This document shows, in pieces, positions 22,797 to 31,738 of a DNA stretch of 45,075 bases. Within the stretch, counting starts at the first letter, position 1. The number at the start of each line of letters is the position of its first letter. The notes under the pieces were generated by a model. It searched no databases and had not been told where the DNA came from. It was given only the letters and a program-made list of their open reading frames with translations. The stretch is taken from positions 1 to 45,075 of the forward strand of contig JBBRVP010000027.1 in NCBI GenBank assembly GCA_038246785.1. Direction: 5' to 3'. Source of the DNA: JBBRVP01 sp038246785 (lineage in GTDB: Bacteria > Actinomycetota > Actinomycetes > Jiangellales > Jiangellaceae). A program made the translations under genes and the position numbers.

Positions 22797-23766
22797 AACG
22801 GCCCGGGGGAGCAGGCGGACCCGGGGGAGCAGGCGGACCTGGGGGAGCAGGCGGGCCTGGGGGGACCCGCAGGCCTTGCAGGTCCCACGCGGAGATTAGT
22901 GTCGGCCAGGCGGAGCGCAGCCCCTCCTTCCAGTGCGGCAGCGGCGGCAACCCGGCCGCGTCCCAGCGCTCGTGGCCCAGGACCGACCACGACGGACGCG
23001 GCGCCGGCCGTCGCATGGACCCGCTGCAGACGGCCACGACGCGTTCGGGGTCCACGTCAGCGAGCGCGAACACCTCCCGAGCCAGCCCGAACCAGGACGT
23101 CGCACCGCGGGCGGTCGCGTGCAGGACGCCGGGCGGCGGCGGGTCAGCGCTCACCACCCGGTCGGCGAGCGCCACCAGCGCCTCCGCGAGGTCGCCCGTG
23201 CAGGTGGGCTGTCCGGTCTGGTCGTCGACGACCTCAACGGTGCCGTCGCCGGCCAGCGCCAGCCGCGCCATGGTGCGCACGAACGAGCGGCCGTACGGGC
23301 CGTAGAGCCACTCCGTCCGGACTACGTAGCCGCGTTCCGGGAGCTCCTGCAGCACGGCGCGCTCCCCCACGAGCTTGCCGCGCCCGTAGGCGTTGACCGG
23401 GCCGACGGCCCCGTCCTCCGCAAGCGGCTCGGGTCCCGGGCCGTCGAGCACGTAGTCCGTCGACACCTGCACGAGCGCGGCGTCGTGACGCGCGCAGGCC
23501 GCGGCCAGCAGCTGGACGGCGCGCCCGTTGACCTCGAGCGCCGCCTCCTCGGCCTCCTCCGCGCCGTCGACATCGGTCCAGGCGGCAGCGTTGAGCACCA
23601 CCCCACCTGCGACACCGGCGACCGAGGCCTCCACCGCGGCGGCGTCGGTGACGTCGAGCGCAGCCCGGTCGCGCAGGTCCACGTCCGGGCGCCCGGCGAA
23701 CGCCTCGGCGAGCGAACGGCCCAGCATCCCGCCGGCACCAGTGACGAGCAGCGGGGCAGCGGCCAT
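22795..23766 (-). CDS. rmlD: dTDP-4-dehydrorhamnose reductase
   Basis: A 323-residue extended short-chain dehydrogenase (ATG 23766; ATG 23775 also possible). Rossmann motif LLVTGAGGMLGRSLAEAF, NAAAWTDVDGAE, VQVSTDYVLDG, catalytic YGRGKLVGE (Y-x3-K), RTEWLYGPYGRSFVRTM and the substrate region VVDDQTGQPTCTGDLA are all present, as in RmlD, which reduces the last intermediate of dTDP-L-rhamnose synthesis. The C-terminus ends in a PPAPPG repeat tail not seen in the family. The start is close to and divergent from an epimerase gene. Confidence 0.88.
   Translation of the reverse strand: MAAAPLLVTGAGGMLGRSLAEAFAGRPDVDLRDRAALDVTDAAAVEASVAGVAGGVVLNAAAWTDVDGAEEAEEAALEVNGRAVQLLAAACARHDAALVQVSTDYVLDGPGPEPLAEDGAVGPVNAYGRGKLVGERAVLQELPERGYVVRTEWLYGPYGRSFVRTMARLALAGDGTVEVVDDQTGQPTCTGDLAEALVALADRVVSADPPPPGVLHATARGATSWFGLAREVFALADVDPERVVAVCSGSMRRPAPRPSWSVLGHERWDAAGLPPLPHWKEGLRSAWPTLISAWDLQGLRVPPGPPAPPGPPAPPGPPAPPGR
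22802..22855. repeat. 18-base tandem repeat, three units, in the 3' end of rmlD
   Basis: Units at 22802-22819, 22820-22837 and 22838-22855; the first two are identical and the third differs at two positions. On the minus strand each encodes Pro-Pro-Ala-Pro-Pro-Gly, giving the collagen-like tail of RmlD. A partial fourth unit follows. Confidence 0.8.
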
Positions 23767-23836
23767 GGCGCGCATCGTGCCAGCCCCGCGCGCCTTGTCG
23801 TGCTGGTGCCCGGCACGACCGTGACAGGCTGCGCGG

Positions 23837-24859
23837 GTGCGCGTGCTGGTCACCGGCGGTGCCGGGTTCATCGGGTCGCCGGTGGTGGAGGCCCTGGCCG
23901 GGGCCGGCCACGAGGTCGTCGTCCTCGACCGGCACGAGCGAGCCGGGCTGCCCGCCGAGCAGGTCGTCGGCGACGTGCGCGACGCGGAAACCTGCGACCG
24001 CGCGCTGCGCGGGGCCGCGGCGGTCTGCCACCTGGCCGCCGTCGTCGGGATGGGCACCGACCTGCAGGACCTGCCGGCGTACGCCGGCACCAACGACCTG
24101 GGCACCGCCGTCCTGCTGGCCGCGATGCACCGGGCGGGGGTGGGGCGCCTGCTGCTCGCCTCGTCAATGGTGGTCTACGGCGAGGGGGCCTACGCCTGCC
24201 CGCAGCACGGCCCGGCGCCGGCCCTCCCGCGTCGGGAGGCCGACCTGGCGGCGGGCCGCTTCGAGCCGGCCTGCCCGCACTGCGTGCAGCCGCTGCTGCC
24301 TCGCCTGGTCACCGAGGACGCGCCGGCGGACCCGCGCAGCGTCTACGCGGCGACGAAGGCGGCGCAGGAGATGCTCACGGCCGCCTGGGCGCGCGGCGGC
24401 GGCGGGCGGGCCGCACTGCTCCGCTTCCACAACGTCTACGGCCCGGGGCTGCCGCACGACACCCCGTACGCCGGCGTGGCGGCCATCTTCCTGTCGGCGC
24501 TGCGCCGCGGGGAGGCCCCAAGGGTCTTCGAGGACGGCGCCCAGCGGCGCGACTTCGTGCACGTACGCGACGTCGCGCGGGCGCACCTGGCGGCGCTGGA
24601 GGCCCTGCCGCCGGCGGGCACGACGCGGGCGTACAACGTCGGGTCCGGGACGGTGCGCACCGTCGGCGACCTCGCCGCCGGGCTGGCCCGGGTGACCGGG
24701 GGGCCGCCGCCGGTGGTGACCGGCGACTACCGGCTCGGCGACGTACGGCACGTGACCGCGGACTCGGCGCGGTTGCGCGCGGAGCTGGGATGGGCTCCGG
24801 AGGAGGACTTCGAGGCCGGGCTTCGCGAGCTCGCCGAAGACGTGTCCGCAGTCGGCTGA
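23837..24859 (+). CDS. NAD-dependent epimerase/dehydratase
   Basis: A 340-residue extended SDR starting at GTG 23837. Motifs: VLVTGGAGFIGSPVVEALA (NAD), DVRDAETCDRAL, VCHLAAVVGMG, SSMVVYGEG, catalytic Y-A-A-T-K (SVYAATKAAQE) and RRDFVHVRDVARAHLAALEA. A cysteine-containing insert (CPQHG, CPHC at about residues 115-155) is unusual and could bind metal. Close relatives are UDP-glucose/galactose 4-epimerase or CDP/dTDP-sugar dehydratase. With rmlD and the GT2 genes it suggests cell-surface sugar metabolism. Confidence 0.85.
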   Translation: MRVLVTGGAGFIGSPVVEALAGAGHEVVVLDRHERAGLPAEQVVGDVRDAETCDRALRGAAAVCHLAAVVGMGTDLQDLPAYAGTNDLGTAVLLAAMHRAGVGRLLLASSMVVYGEGAYACPQHGPAPALPRREADLAAGRFEPACPHCVQPLLPRLVTEDAPADPRSVYAATKAAQEMLTAAWARGGGGRAALLRFHNVYGPGLPHDTPYAGVAAIFLSALRRGEAPRVFEDGAQRRDFVHVRDVARAHLAALEALPPAGTTRAYNVGSGTVRTVGDLAAGLARVTGGPPPVVTGDYRLGDVRHVTADSARLRAELGWAPEEDFEAGLRELAEDVSAVG

Positions 24860-24876
24860 GCGCCCGGTGGGGAGCC

Positions 24877-26268
24877 CTACCAGATCGGGACGAGCCAGTG
24901 CTCAAGCACCACCGCGGTGACGGCCTGGGCGGCCAGCCAGCCGCGGGCGTCCCGGCGGGACAGCGCCAGCACGGCCACCCCCATCCAGGCCGCGAACGGC
25001 AGCCAGATCCGCTCGGTCTCGCCCTTGCTCAGCCCCGAGACGGCCGCGAGGAGCACCGCCGCCGTCCCGCCGAGGGCGAGCGCCGTGCCGGCGTCGCCGG
25101 CGTCCCGGCGCCCGCCGGCGGTCGTGAGCCGGCCCAGACCGGCGACCGTGGCCGGTCCCAGCACCGCCACGAGCCCCGCCGGCCCCGCCCAGGCGAAGTA
25201 CGCCCACGGCCGGTCGCCGCCGAAGCCACCCAGGTAGCGCCCGTGCAGCGCCGCCAGCCCCTCCCACCACCAGAACCCGGCGAGTCCCACGGCGAGCAGC
25301 ACCGCCCCCGCCGCGGCCGCGGCCACGACGAGGGCGCCCCAGGCGCGCCGCAGCGTCGCGACGAACAGCGCCGGCAACGCGAGGAGCACGAGGCCGTACG
25401 ACATCAGCATCGCCACGCCGAGCACGAGCCCGGCTCCGGCCGCCCACGCCAGCCCCGGTGACCCCGGCTGGTCACGGCCGTCACGGGTCACCGCCACGCA
25501 GAGCGCGGCGAGGCCGAGCGCACCGACCGCGGTGAACACCGCGTCGGCCGACACCCCCGCCCACACCGCTGCCGGCGCCAGCACGGCGTACGGCAGCACC
25601 GCACGCCCCGCCGCCTCACCGGACAGCGCGCGGACCGCCACCCCGACCAGCACCACCGTCACCCCGGCGCAGACCAGCGACAGCACAGCGGCCGGCGCCC
25701 GCCCACCGAGTCCCAGCTTGTCCAGCCCGACGTAGACCATCAGGGCGCCCGGCGGGTGTCCGGCGACGTGCGTGGTCCACCGGTCGTGCGCGTCGGAGGG
25801 GATCCGCGCGACGAAACCGGTGAGCAGATCGTGCAGCGGCGGGGCCGTGCGGACCTCGCTGAGGTACTCCGCCTTCCTGCTCAGCGGCCGGAGCACGCCC
25901 TCCTGCCAGCCACGGCTCATCGCCAGAGCGGTGGTCCATGCCGTCGTGGTGACCCCGGCGGCGAGCAGCGCCGTACGCCAGGGCAACCGCGTCGCGAGCC
26001 GGTGACCCCACGCGACGACGAGAACCGCGACGACGACCGCCACCGGCGTTCCCGGTCCGACGTGCCAGTCGCGCTCGCTGAAGAACGGCGCCGAGTCGGC
26101 GTGCAGCGGCACGCCGCGAGCGTTCAGGGCCCACCCGACGAGGACCGCCAGCAGCAGCAGGGCGCCCCCGGTGAGCAGCGCCCGGCGCTCCGCCAGGTGA
26201 CCGCGGGCTGGGCTGCCAGGCACGTCGGCAGGGTAGGTGCGCCGCCCTGCCGGCACGCTGGGCGTCAC
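24877..26268 (-). CDS. polytopic membrane protein, probable glycosyltransferase-like
   Basis: 463 residues with about ten hydrophobic segments. A first periplasmic loop with acidic and basic residues (PFFSERDWHVGPGTP) follows the first helix, and a HDRWTTHVAGHPPG loop follows the third; aromatic membrane helices (GFWWWEGLAALHGRYLGGFGG) follow. The layout (many helices, Arg/Asp-containing loops) resembles GT-C or ArnT-like membrane proteins of actinobacteria, but I see no definitive catalytic motif. It is convergent with the epimerase gene and divergent from the GT2 operon. Confidence 0.6.
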   Translation of the reverse strand: MTPSVPAGRRTYPADVPGSPARGHLAERRALLTGGALLLLAVLVGWALNARGVPLHADSAPFFSERDWHVGPGTPVAVVVAVLVVAWGHRLATRLPWRTALLAAGVTTTAWTTALAMSRGWQEGVLRPLSRKAEYLSEVRTAPPLHDLLTGFVARIPSDAHDRWTTHVAGHPPGALMVYVGLDKLGLGGRAPAAVLSLVCAGVTVVLVGVAVRALSGEAAGRAVLPYAVLAPAAVWAGVSADAVFTAVGALGLAALCVAVTRDGRDQPGSPGLAWAAGAGLVLGVAMLMSYGLVLLALPALFVATLRRAWGALVVAAAAAGAVLLAVGLAGFWWWEGLAALHGRYLGGFGGDRPWAYFAWAGPAGLVAVLGPATVAGLGRLTTAGGRRDAGDAGTALALGGTAAVLLAAVSGLSKGETERIWLPFAAWMGVAVLALSRRDARGWLAAQAVTAVVLEHWLVPIW

Positions 26269-26324
26269 CGCATCGTAAGCGCGCTCGTCGCGCTCTGCGG
26301 GCGGATGACCGGCAGAGTGTCACC

Positions 26325-27011
26325 GTGGACCTCGACGTCGTCCTGCCCTGCCGGGACGAGGCAGCAGCCCTGCCGGGCCTGCTGGACGCGCTGGGCGCGC
26401 TGCCGGCCGGGGTCCGGCCGGTGGTCGTCGACAACGGTTCCACCGACGGCAGCGCCGAGATCGCGGCCGGCCGGGGTGTGCACGTGGTGTCCCAACCCGT
26501 CCCGGGCTACGGGGCGGCCGTACAGGCCGGCGTCGAGGCCTCGCGGCCCGGCCTGGTCGCGGTGATGGACGCCGACGGCTCGTTCGACCCCCGGGACCTG
26601 ACCGCTCTGGCCGCGCTCGTCGGCGACGGGCAGGCCGACCTGGCGGTGGGCAGGCGGCGGCCCGCCGGACGCGGCGTCTGGCCCTGGCACGCCCGACTCG
26701 GCACCGCCCTCGTCGCCGCCCGTGTCCGGAGCTCGACCGGTCTGCCGGTCCACGACATCGCGCCGCTGCGGGTATGCGACCGCGACCGGCTGCTCGACCT
26801 GGGTGTCCGCGACCGCCGGTTCGGCTACCCGCTCGAGCTGCTGCTGCGCGCCGGACGGGCCGGCTGGCGGGTCGTCGAGCGCGACGTCGCGTACGGCCAC
26901 CGGGCCGCCGGCACGCGGTCCAAGGTGTCCGGCTCGGTCCGCGGCTCGGTGCGGGCGGCCCGCGACTTCCGTGCCGTGCTGCGCGCCGCCGACCGGTTGG
27001 CGGCGCCATGA
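26325..27011 (+). CDS. GT2 glycosyltransferase, dolichol-phosphate-mannose-synthase-like
   Basis: GTG 26325, 228 residues, soluble. MDLDVVLPCRDEAAALPGLL opens the GT-A fold; VVDNGSTDGS, the metal site MDADGSFDPRDL and the acceptor segment FGYPLELLLRAGRAGWRVVERDV follow. Genes of this size in the same order (GT2, DUF2064, methyltransferase, molybdo-oxidoreductase) recur in many actinobacteria. First of five overlapping genes; ATGA with the next. Confidence 0.88.
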   Translation: MDLDVVLPCRDEAAALPGLLDALGALPAGVRPVVVDNGSTDGSAEIAAGRGVHVVSQPVPGYGAAVQAGVEASRPGLVAVMDADGSFDPRDLTALAALVGDGQADLAVGRRRPAGRGVWPWHARLGTALVAARVRSSTGLPVHDIAPLRVCDRDRLLDLGVRDRRFGYPLELLLRAGRAGWRVVERDVAYGHRAAGTRSKVSGSVRGSVRAARDFRAVLRAADRLAAP

Positions 27012-27718
27012 GCACCCCGACCGTGCTGCTGGTCGCCAAGGCCCCCGTGCCAGGACTGGCGAAGACCCGCCTGGCGGCCGAGGTGGGGGACGCGGCGGCT
27101 TGCGAGCTCGCCGCCGCCGCCCTGCTCGACTGCCTGGAGGCTGCCGGGGCGGCGGCGGACGCTCTGGAGCACCGCGCCGTCGTCGCCCTCACCGGCGACC
27201 TGTCCAGCGCGGCCCGCGGCGAGCAGCTGCGCTCGGCGCTCGCCGACGCCGTGGTCATCCCCCAGCGCGGCACCAGTTTCGGCCGGCGCCTGGCGCATGC
27301 CCACGCCGACGCCGCCCGGCAGCGTCCGGGGCACGGCACCCTCCAGGTGGGCATGGACACCCCCCAGGCGCGGGCCGGAGACCTGCTCGCCGCTGCCGAC
27401 GCGCTGGCCGCGGCCGGTGCGGTCGTCGGTGGTGCGCCCGACGGCGGCTGGTGGCTGCTCGGGCTGCGCGAGCCCCCGCACGCGGCCGTGCTGACCGGCG
27501 TACCCATGTCGTCCCCGCAGACCCGCGCGGCCACCGTGGCGGCGTTGCACTCGCGGGGGGTGGACGTGGCGTCGACGATCGACCTGCGCGACGTCGACGT
27601 GGCCGCCGATGCGGAGGCGGTGGCCGCCGCCGCCCCCGACACCCGGTTCGCCGCCGCGTGGCGCGCGCAGCAGGCCAGCACGGCGGCCCGGGCGGCGGCC
27701 CGGACGGCGGCCCGGTGA
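27008..27718 (+). CDS. DUF2064 / TIGR04282-type glycosyltransferase-like protein
   Basis: 236 residues, ATG 27008 in the preceding stop. LLVAKAPVPGLAKTRLAAEVG is the K-x-P-x-x-G-x-x-K-T-R nucleotide-binding loop; QRGTSFGRRLAHAHADA, VGMDTPQ and GGAPDGGWWLLGL complete the DUF2064 pattern. The usual IGSDxP is GMDTP here. It probably transfers or activates a sugar with the neighbouring GT2. Confidence 0.88.
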   Translation: MSTPTVLLVAKAPVPGLAKTRLAAEVGDAAACELAAAALLDCLEAAGAAADALEHRAVVALTGDLSSAARGEQLRSALADAVVIPQRGTSFGRRLAHAHADAARQRPGHGTLQVGMDTPQARAGDLLAAADALAAAGAVVGGAPDGGWWLLGLREPPHAAVLTGVPMSSPQTRAATVAALHSRGVDVASTIDLRDVDVAADAEAVAAAAPDTRFAAAWRAQQASTAARAAARTAAR

Positions 27719-28341
27719 GCGCGCTCGCGGCGTACGAGGCGGCCCTGCGCACCGGGCGCGACTGCTGGGTCGGCGCCCGGGGCGGTGGGCGGCGGCTCCC
27801 GCTGCGCCGGTGGCTGGGCGACGCCGACGCCTCCGACGCCGCGCTGCTGGACCACTGCCACGGCCCCACGCTCGACGTTGGCTGCGGGCCGGGGCGGCTG
27901 GTCACCGCGCTCGTGGCGCGCGGAGTCCCCGCGTGCGGCATCGACGTGTCCGCGGAGGCCGTCCGGATCAGCCGTGCCCGCGGCGCGGCAGCGCTGCGGC
28001 GCGACGTGTTCGGCCGGGTTCCCGACGCCGGATCCTGGCGCCACGTGCTGCTCGCCGACGGCAACATCGGCATCGGTGGGGAGGTGGTCATGCTCCTGCG
28101 CCGCTGCGCCGAGGTGCTGGCACCGGGCGGCACGATCGTCGCGGACGTCGAGGGACCGGGCACCGGACACGTGCGGGAGACCCTGCGGCTGGAGGGTCCG
28201 GGCGGGCAGGGTGGCGCGCTGCGGTGGGCACGCGTCGGGGCGGACGCCGTCGGGCTGCTGGCCGGCACCGCCGGGCTGCGCGTGCACGCGCTGGAGGCAA
28301 CGGCCGACCGGTACGTCGCGGTGATGGGGGCCCGGGCATGA
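27715..28341 (+). CDS. class I SAM-dependent methyltransferase
   Basis: GTG 27715 overlaps the DUF2064 stop (GTGA); 208 residues. LDVGCGPGRLVTALVARG is motif I, CGIDVSAEAV motif II, and VLLADGNIGIGGEVVMLLRR corresponds to the central strand region. Rossmann-fold methyltransferase; substrate unknown, with context suggesting a glycoconjugate or lipid. Confidence 0.85.
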   Translation: MSALAAYEAALRTGRDCWVGARGGGRRLPLRRWLGDADASDAALLDHCHGPTLDVGCGPGRLVTALVARGVPACGIDVSAEAVRISRARGAAALRRDVFGRVPDAGSWRHVLLADGNIGIGGEVVMLLRRCAEVLAPGGTIVADVEGPGTGHVRETLRLEGPGGQGGALRWARVGADAVGLLAGTAGLRVHALEATADRYVAVMGARA

Positions 28342-29498
28342 CGCTGACCGAGCGGATCTCGGGCCGCGTGCCGGGCCGGCCACCTCACGAGGAGGACTTC
28401 CCAGGGCGGCTGCACAGCCCACGGCTGGCGGCCCGGATCGGGCTGTGGCTGGGCATCGCCTTCGGGGTCGCGTTCGTGACCGGCCTGCTCTCGCACGCCA
28501 TCCAGCACCCGCCCTGGTGGTTCAGCTGGCCGAGCCGGCCGGTGAGCCTCTACCGGATCACGCAGGGGCTGCACGTCATCGCGGGCACCATGGCGGTGCC
28601 GCTCCTGCTCGCCAAGCTGCACGTGGTCTACCCCCGGCTGTTCAGCTGGCCACCGGTGCGCTCCCCGGTCCACGCCCTCGAGCGGCTCTCCGTGCTGGGG
28701 CTCGTGGCCAGCGCGTTCTTCGAGCTGGCCACCGGGCTGCTCAACATCGCCCAGGTCTACCCGTGGGGGTTCTTTTTCCCCAGCGCCCACTTCGCCGTCG
28801 CCTTCGTGGCGATCGGCTCGATCCTCGTGCACGTCGCCGTGAAGCTGCCGGTGATCCGCCAGGCGCTCGGCGAGCCGCTGGCCGCCGACGAGCCCGACGA
28901 CGGTCGGCCGGGACGCCGGGCGTTCCTTGCCGGCACGGGCGTCGCAGCTCTGGCGGCGTTCCTCGTCACGGCGGGGCAGACGATCACTCCGCTGCGCCGG
29001 CTCGCGGTGCTCTCGCCTCGCTCCGGCGAGGGCCCGCAGGGGCTCCCGATCAACAAGTCGGCCGCCGAGGCCGGCGTGACGCAGACGGCCCGCGACCCGG
29101 CGTACCGGCTCGTGCTCGTCGGCCCGTCGGGGCAACGGGAGCTGAGCCTCGCCGACCTGCAGGAGCTGCCGCAGCACGAGGCCGACCTGCCGATCGCCTG
29201 CGTCGAGGGGTGGAGCGCCTCTGCGCGCTGGTCGGGGGTACGGATGGCCGACCTGGCCGCGCTCGCCGGAGCCCCCGCCGACGCCGACCTCGCCGTCGAA
29301 TCGATCCAGCGCGGCGGGCTCTACCGCGCCTCCACGCTGCCGGCAGCGCACGTCCGCGACCCCCTCACGCTGCTCGCGCTGCGGGTCAACGGGGCGGAGC
29401 TCGACGTCGACCACGGCTACCCGGCGCGGGTGATCGCGCCGAGCCGCGCCGGCGTGCTGCAGACGAAGTGGGTCGGGCGGATCGAGGTCCTGACGTGA
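28338..29498 (+). CDS. membrane molybdopterin-dependent oxidoreductase (sulfite-oxidase fold)
   Basis: 386 residues, ATG 28338. The N-terminal half has four membrane helices (~34-55, 75-95, 110-130, 145-165) with His residues (LSHAIQHPP, GLHVIAG, KLHVVYP) like a cytochrome b561/DUF4405 domain. A GRRAFLAGTGVAALAAFL segment (~195-215) resembles a Tat-type helix. The C-terminal domain carries the Moco cysteine, C288 in IACVEGWS, plus GVRMADLAALAG and HGYPARVIAPS. It probably reduces or oxidises a substrate outside the membrane using the quinone pool through the helices. Confidence 0.85.
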   Translation: MTLTERISGRVPGRPPHEEDFPGRLHSPRLAARIGLWLGIAFGVAFVTGLLSHAIQHPPWWFSWPSRPVSLYRITQGLHVIAGTMAVPLLLAKLHVVYPRLFSWPPVRSPVHALERLSVLGLVASAFFELATGLLNIAQVYPWGFFFPSAHFAVAFVAIGSILVHVAVKLPVIRQALGEPLAADEPDDGRPGRRAFLAGTGVAALAAFLVTAGQTITPLRRLAVLSPRSGEGPQGLPINKSAAEAGVTQTARDPAYRLVLVGPSGQRELSLADLQELPQHEADLPIACVEGWSASARWSGVRMADLAALAGAPADADLAVESIQRGGLYRASTLPAAHVRDPLTLLALRVNGAELDVDHGYPARVIAPSRAGVLQTKWVGRIEVLT

Positions 29499-29926
29499 GG
29501 GCGGCGAGGCTCGCGCTCGGCACGGTCGGGGTTGCCGGAATCGTGCTCGGGCTGCTGCTGCTGCCCTGGTCGGCATGGCCGAGCCTGGGTGTCTGGTCAG
29601 TGGGTCTGGCGTTGCTGCACGACGGGCTGTGGGCGCCGCTGGTCGTGGCCGTCGGGTGGCTGGCCGCCCGGCTGCTGCCCGCACCCGCCCGCACCCCCGT
29701 GCTGATCGGCGCTCTGGTCAGCGTCGCCCTCGTCGCGCTGGCGCTGCCGGTGCTGGGTTCGGGCGGGCGTCGGCCGACCAACCCCACGGTCCTTGACCGG
29801 AACTACGGCTTGGGCCTCGCGGTGGCCCTCGGCGTCACGTGGGGGCTCGTGGCGGCCGCGGTGCTCGTCGGCGCCACCCGACGCCGGCCGCTCGCCAGTC
29901 GGGGCGGGGGTCCCCCACCACGGTAG
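29495..29926 (+). CDS. small membrane protein (143 aa)
   Basis: GTG 29495 in the preceding stop. Four hydrophobic segments (LALGTVGVAGIVLGLLLLP, WSVGLALLHDGLWAPLVVAV, TPVLIGALVSVALVALALP and VALGVTWGLVAAAVLVGA). No known domain. Last of the operon; its final codons overlap the first of two G-rich direct repeats. Confidence 0.75.
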   Translation: MRAARLALGTVGVAGIVLGLLLLPWSAWPSLGVWSVGLALLHDGLWAPLVVAVGWLAARLLPAPARTPVLIGALVSVALVALALPVLGSGGRRPTNPTVLDRNYGLGLAVALGVTWGLVAAAVLVGATRRRPLASRGGGPPPR

Positions 29927-29949
29927 GTACGGGGCGGGGGTCCCCCACC
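29901..29949. repeat. two 19-base direct repeats with GGGGGTCCCCC cores
   Basis: Copies at 29901-29919 and 29931-29949 are identical (GGGGCGGGGGTCCCCCACC), 30 bases apart. Each contains a five-plus-five inverted core around a T. They sit between the operon end and the phosphorylase start, where an operator or terminator pair would be expected. Confidence 0.6.
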
Positions 29950-29991
29950 CCAACTTCGGGGCTGCGGCCGGCCGGCCCTAGGGTCGCCGCA

Positions 29992-30795
29992 ATGAGCGCC
30001 GGACGTGCCGAGCTGGGGGTCATCGGCGGGTCCGGCTTCTACTCTTTCCTCCACGACGCCGAGCCGGTCGAGGTCGACACCCCTTACGGGCCGCCGGCGG
30101 AGCCGCCGCTCGTCGGCTCGATCGGCGGGCGCCGGGTCGCGTTCCTGCCTCGCCATGGACGCGACCACCGCTTCCCACCGCACGCCGTCCCATACCGGGC
30201 CAACCTATGGGCGCTGGCCGCGCTCGGCGTCGGCCAGGTGCTCGCGCCGTGCGCCGTGGGCGCGCTCGACCCGCGGCTGGGCCCGGGCACGGTCGTCGTC
30301 CCGGACCAGCTCGTCGACCGCACCCACGGCAGAGCGAGCACCTACGTCCAGGCCGGCGCCGCCCACGTACCGTTCGCCGATCCCTACTGTCCGCGCGGGC
30401 GCGCGTCGGTGGTCGCGGCGGGGGCCGGCGAGGCCGTCGACGGCGGGACGATGGTCGTGGTGCCTGGGCCGCGCTTCGGGAGCCGCGCAGAGTCCCAGTG
30501 GTACGCCGCCCAGGGCGCCACGCTGGTCAACATGACCGGGCAACCGGAGGCGGCACTGGCCCGCGAGCTCGCCCTCTGCTACACCGCGGTCGCGTTGGTG
30601 ACCGACCTCGACGCCGGCCTGGTCAACGGGGAGGGGGTGTCCCAGGCGGCGGTCTTCGAGACGTTCGCCGCGGCGATGCCCCGGCTGCGCGAACTCGTCG
30701 CGGCGGCGCTTCGCGACCTGCCCGTCGTTCGCGACTGCCCCTGCACCAACGCGCTGGACGGCATCGCCGAGACCCCCTGGCGGCCGCCTCGATAG
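29992..30795 (+). CDS. mtnP: S-methyl-5'-thioadenosine/thioinosine phosphorylase
   Basis: 267 residues from ATG 29992. GVIGGSGFYSFL is the phosphate-binding N-terminus, LPRHGRDHRFPPHAVPYRANLWAL the second phosphate/substrate block, GPRFGSRAESQWYAAQGATLVNMTGQPEAALARELALCY holds the ribose and base pocket, and VTDLDAG the base-contacting Asp. NMTG with TDLDAG is closer to bacterial methylthioinosine or purine phosphorylases than to human MTAP. It salvages MTA from polyamine/SAM metabolism. Confidence 0.88.
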   Translation: MSAGRAELGVIGGSGFYSFLHDAEPVEVDTPYGPPAEPPLVGSIGGRRVAFLPRHGRDHRFPPHAVPYRANLWALAALGVGQVLAPCAVGALDPRLGPGTVVVPDQLVDRTHGRASTYVQAGAAHVPFADPYCPRGRASVVAAGAGEAVDGGTMVVVPGPRFGSRAESQWYAAQGATLVNMTGQPEAALARELALCYTAVALVTDLDAGLVNGEGVSQAAVFETFAAAMPRLRELVAAALRDLPVVRDCPCTNALDGIAETPWRPPR

Positions 30796-30805
30796 CCTCC
30801 GGCCC

Positions 30806-31723
30806 GTGTCGCCGAGCACCGCAGCGCACCGGCCGCCGTGGCAGCCCGACCCACCGAGCCTCGACGGCGTCCCGCTGGAAGGCCGCTGGTCCGACGCGCC
30901 AGGGACGCGACTGCGCTACGTCGTCGCCGGGGACGGTCCGCTGGTCGTGCTGCTGCACGGCTTCCCGGAGTTCTGGTACGCGTGGAGGCGGCTGCTCCCG
31001 GCGCTCGTGCGGGCCGGCTTCCGGGTCGCCGCCCCTGACCTGCGCGGCTACGGCGGGTCCGACAAGCCGCCGGCGGTGGCCGACTACCGGGTGCGCCTGC
31101 TCGCCGGCGACGTGGCCGGGCTGCTGGACGCCGAGGGCGCTGACGGCGCCGACGTGGTCGGTCACGACTGGGGGGCCGGGGTCGCCTGGACGTACGCGAT
31201 GGCCCACCCGCAGCGGCTGCGCCGCCTCGCCGTGCTCAACGGGCCGCATCCGGTGGCGCTGCTGCGCGGCCTGCGCAACCCGCGGCAGGCGTTGCGCAGC
31301 TGGTACATGCTGGCGATGCAGCCGCCCACGCTGCCCGAGCTGGCGCTGCGCCGGGGCGACTTCGCCCCGCTGGCGCGGCTGCTGCAGCGCGAGCCGCTGG
31401 TGGCGGGGGCGTTCGGCGCGGAGGACCTCGCGCGCTACCGCGAGGCCTGGCGGCAACCCGGAGCGCTCACCGCGATGCTCCACTACTACCGCGCAGCGGC
31501 CCGCCACCGCGGCGGCGATGTCCGCGTCCAGCCGGTGCGGGCGGCGAGCCTCGTGGTGTGGGGCGACCGCGACCGCCACCTGTTGTCCGGGCTCGCGACG
31601 CCGCCATCGGGCCTCGCCCCTGGCGCGCGCGTCGTACACCTGCCCGACGCCTCGCACTGGCTTCACCACGAGCAGCCCGCTCGGGTCGCCGCCCTCCTCA
31701 CCGATCACCTGCACGGCGGCTGA
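30806..31723 (+). CDS. alpha/beta hydrolase, epoxide-hydrolase-like
   Basis: GTG 30806, 305 residues. HGFPEFWYAWRRLLPAL is the HGxP oxyanion motif; DLRGYGGSDKP follows; the nucleophile is Asp in VVGHDWGAGVA, as in epoxide hydrolases and haloalkane dehalogenases; the His is in LPDASHWLHHEQP. Two cap-domain Tyr (RSWYMLAM and LHYYRAAA) fit the epoxide-activating tyrosines. Ten bases after mtnP, so perhaps co-transcribed. Confidence 0.85.
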   Translation: MSPSTAAHRPPWQPDPPSLDGVPLEGRWSDAPGTRLRYVVAGDGPLVVLLHGFPEFWYAWRRLLPALVRAGFRVAAPDLRGYGGSDKPPAVADYRVRLLAGDVAGLLDAEGADGADVVGHDWGAGVAWTYAMAHPQRLRRLAVLNGPHPVALLRGLRNPRQALRSWYMLAMQPPTLPELALRRGDFAPLARLLQREPLVAGAFGAEDLARYREAWRQPGALTAMLHYYRAAARHRGGDVRVQPVRAASLVVWGDRDRHLLSGLATPPSGLAPGARVVHLPDASHWLHHEQPARVAALLTDHLHGG

Positions 31724-31738
31724 GCCGCCGCCGTCCGA

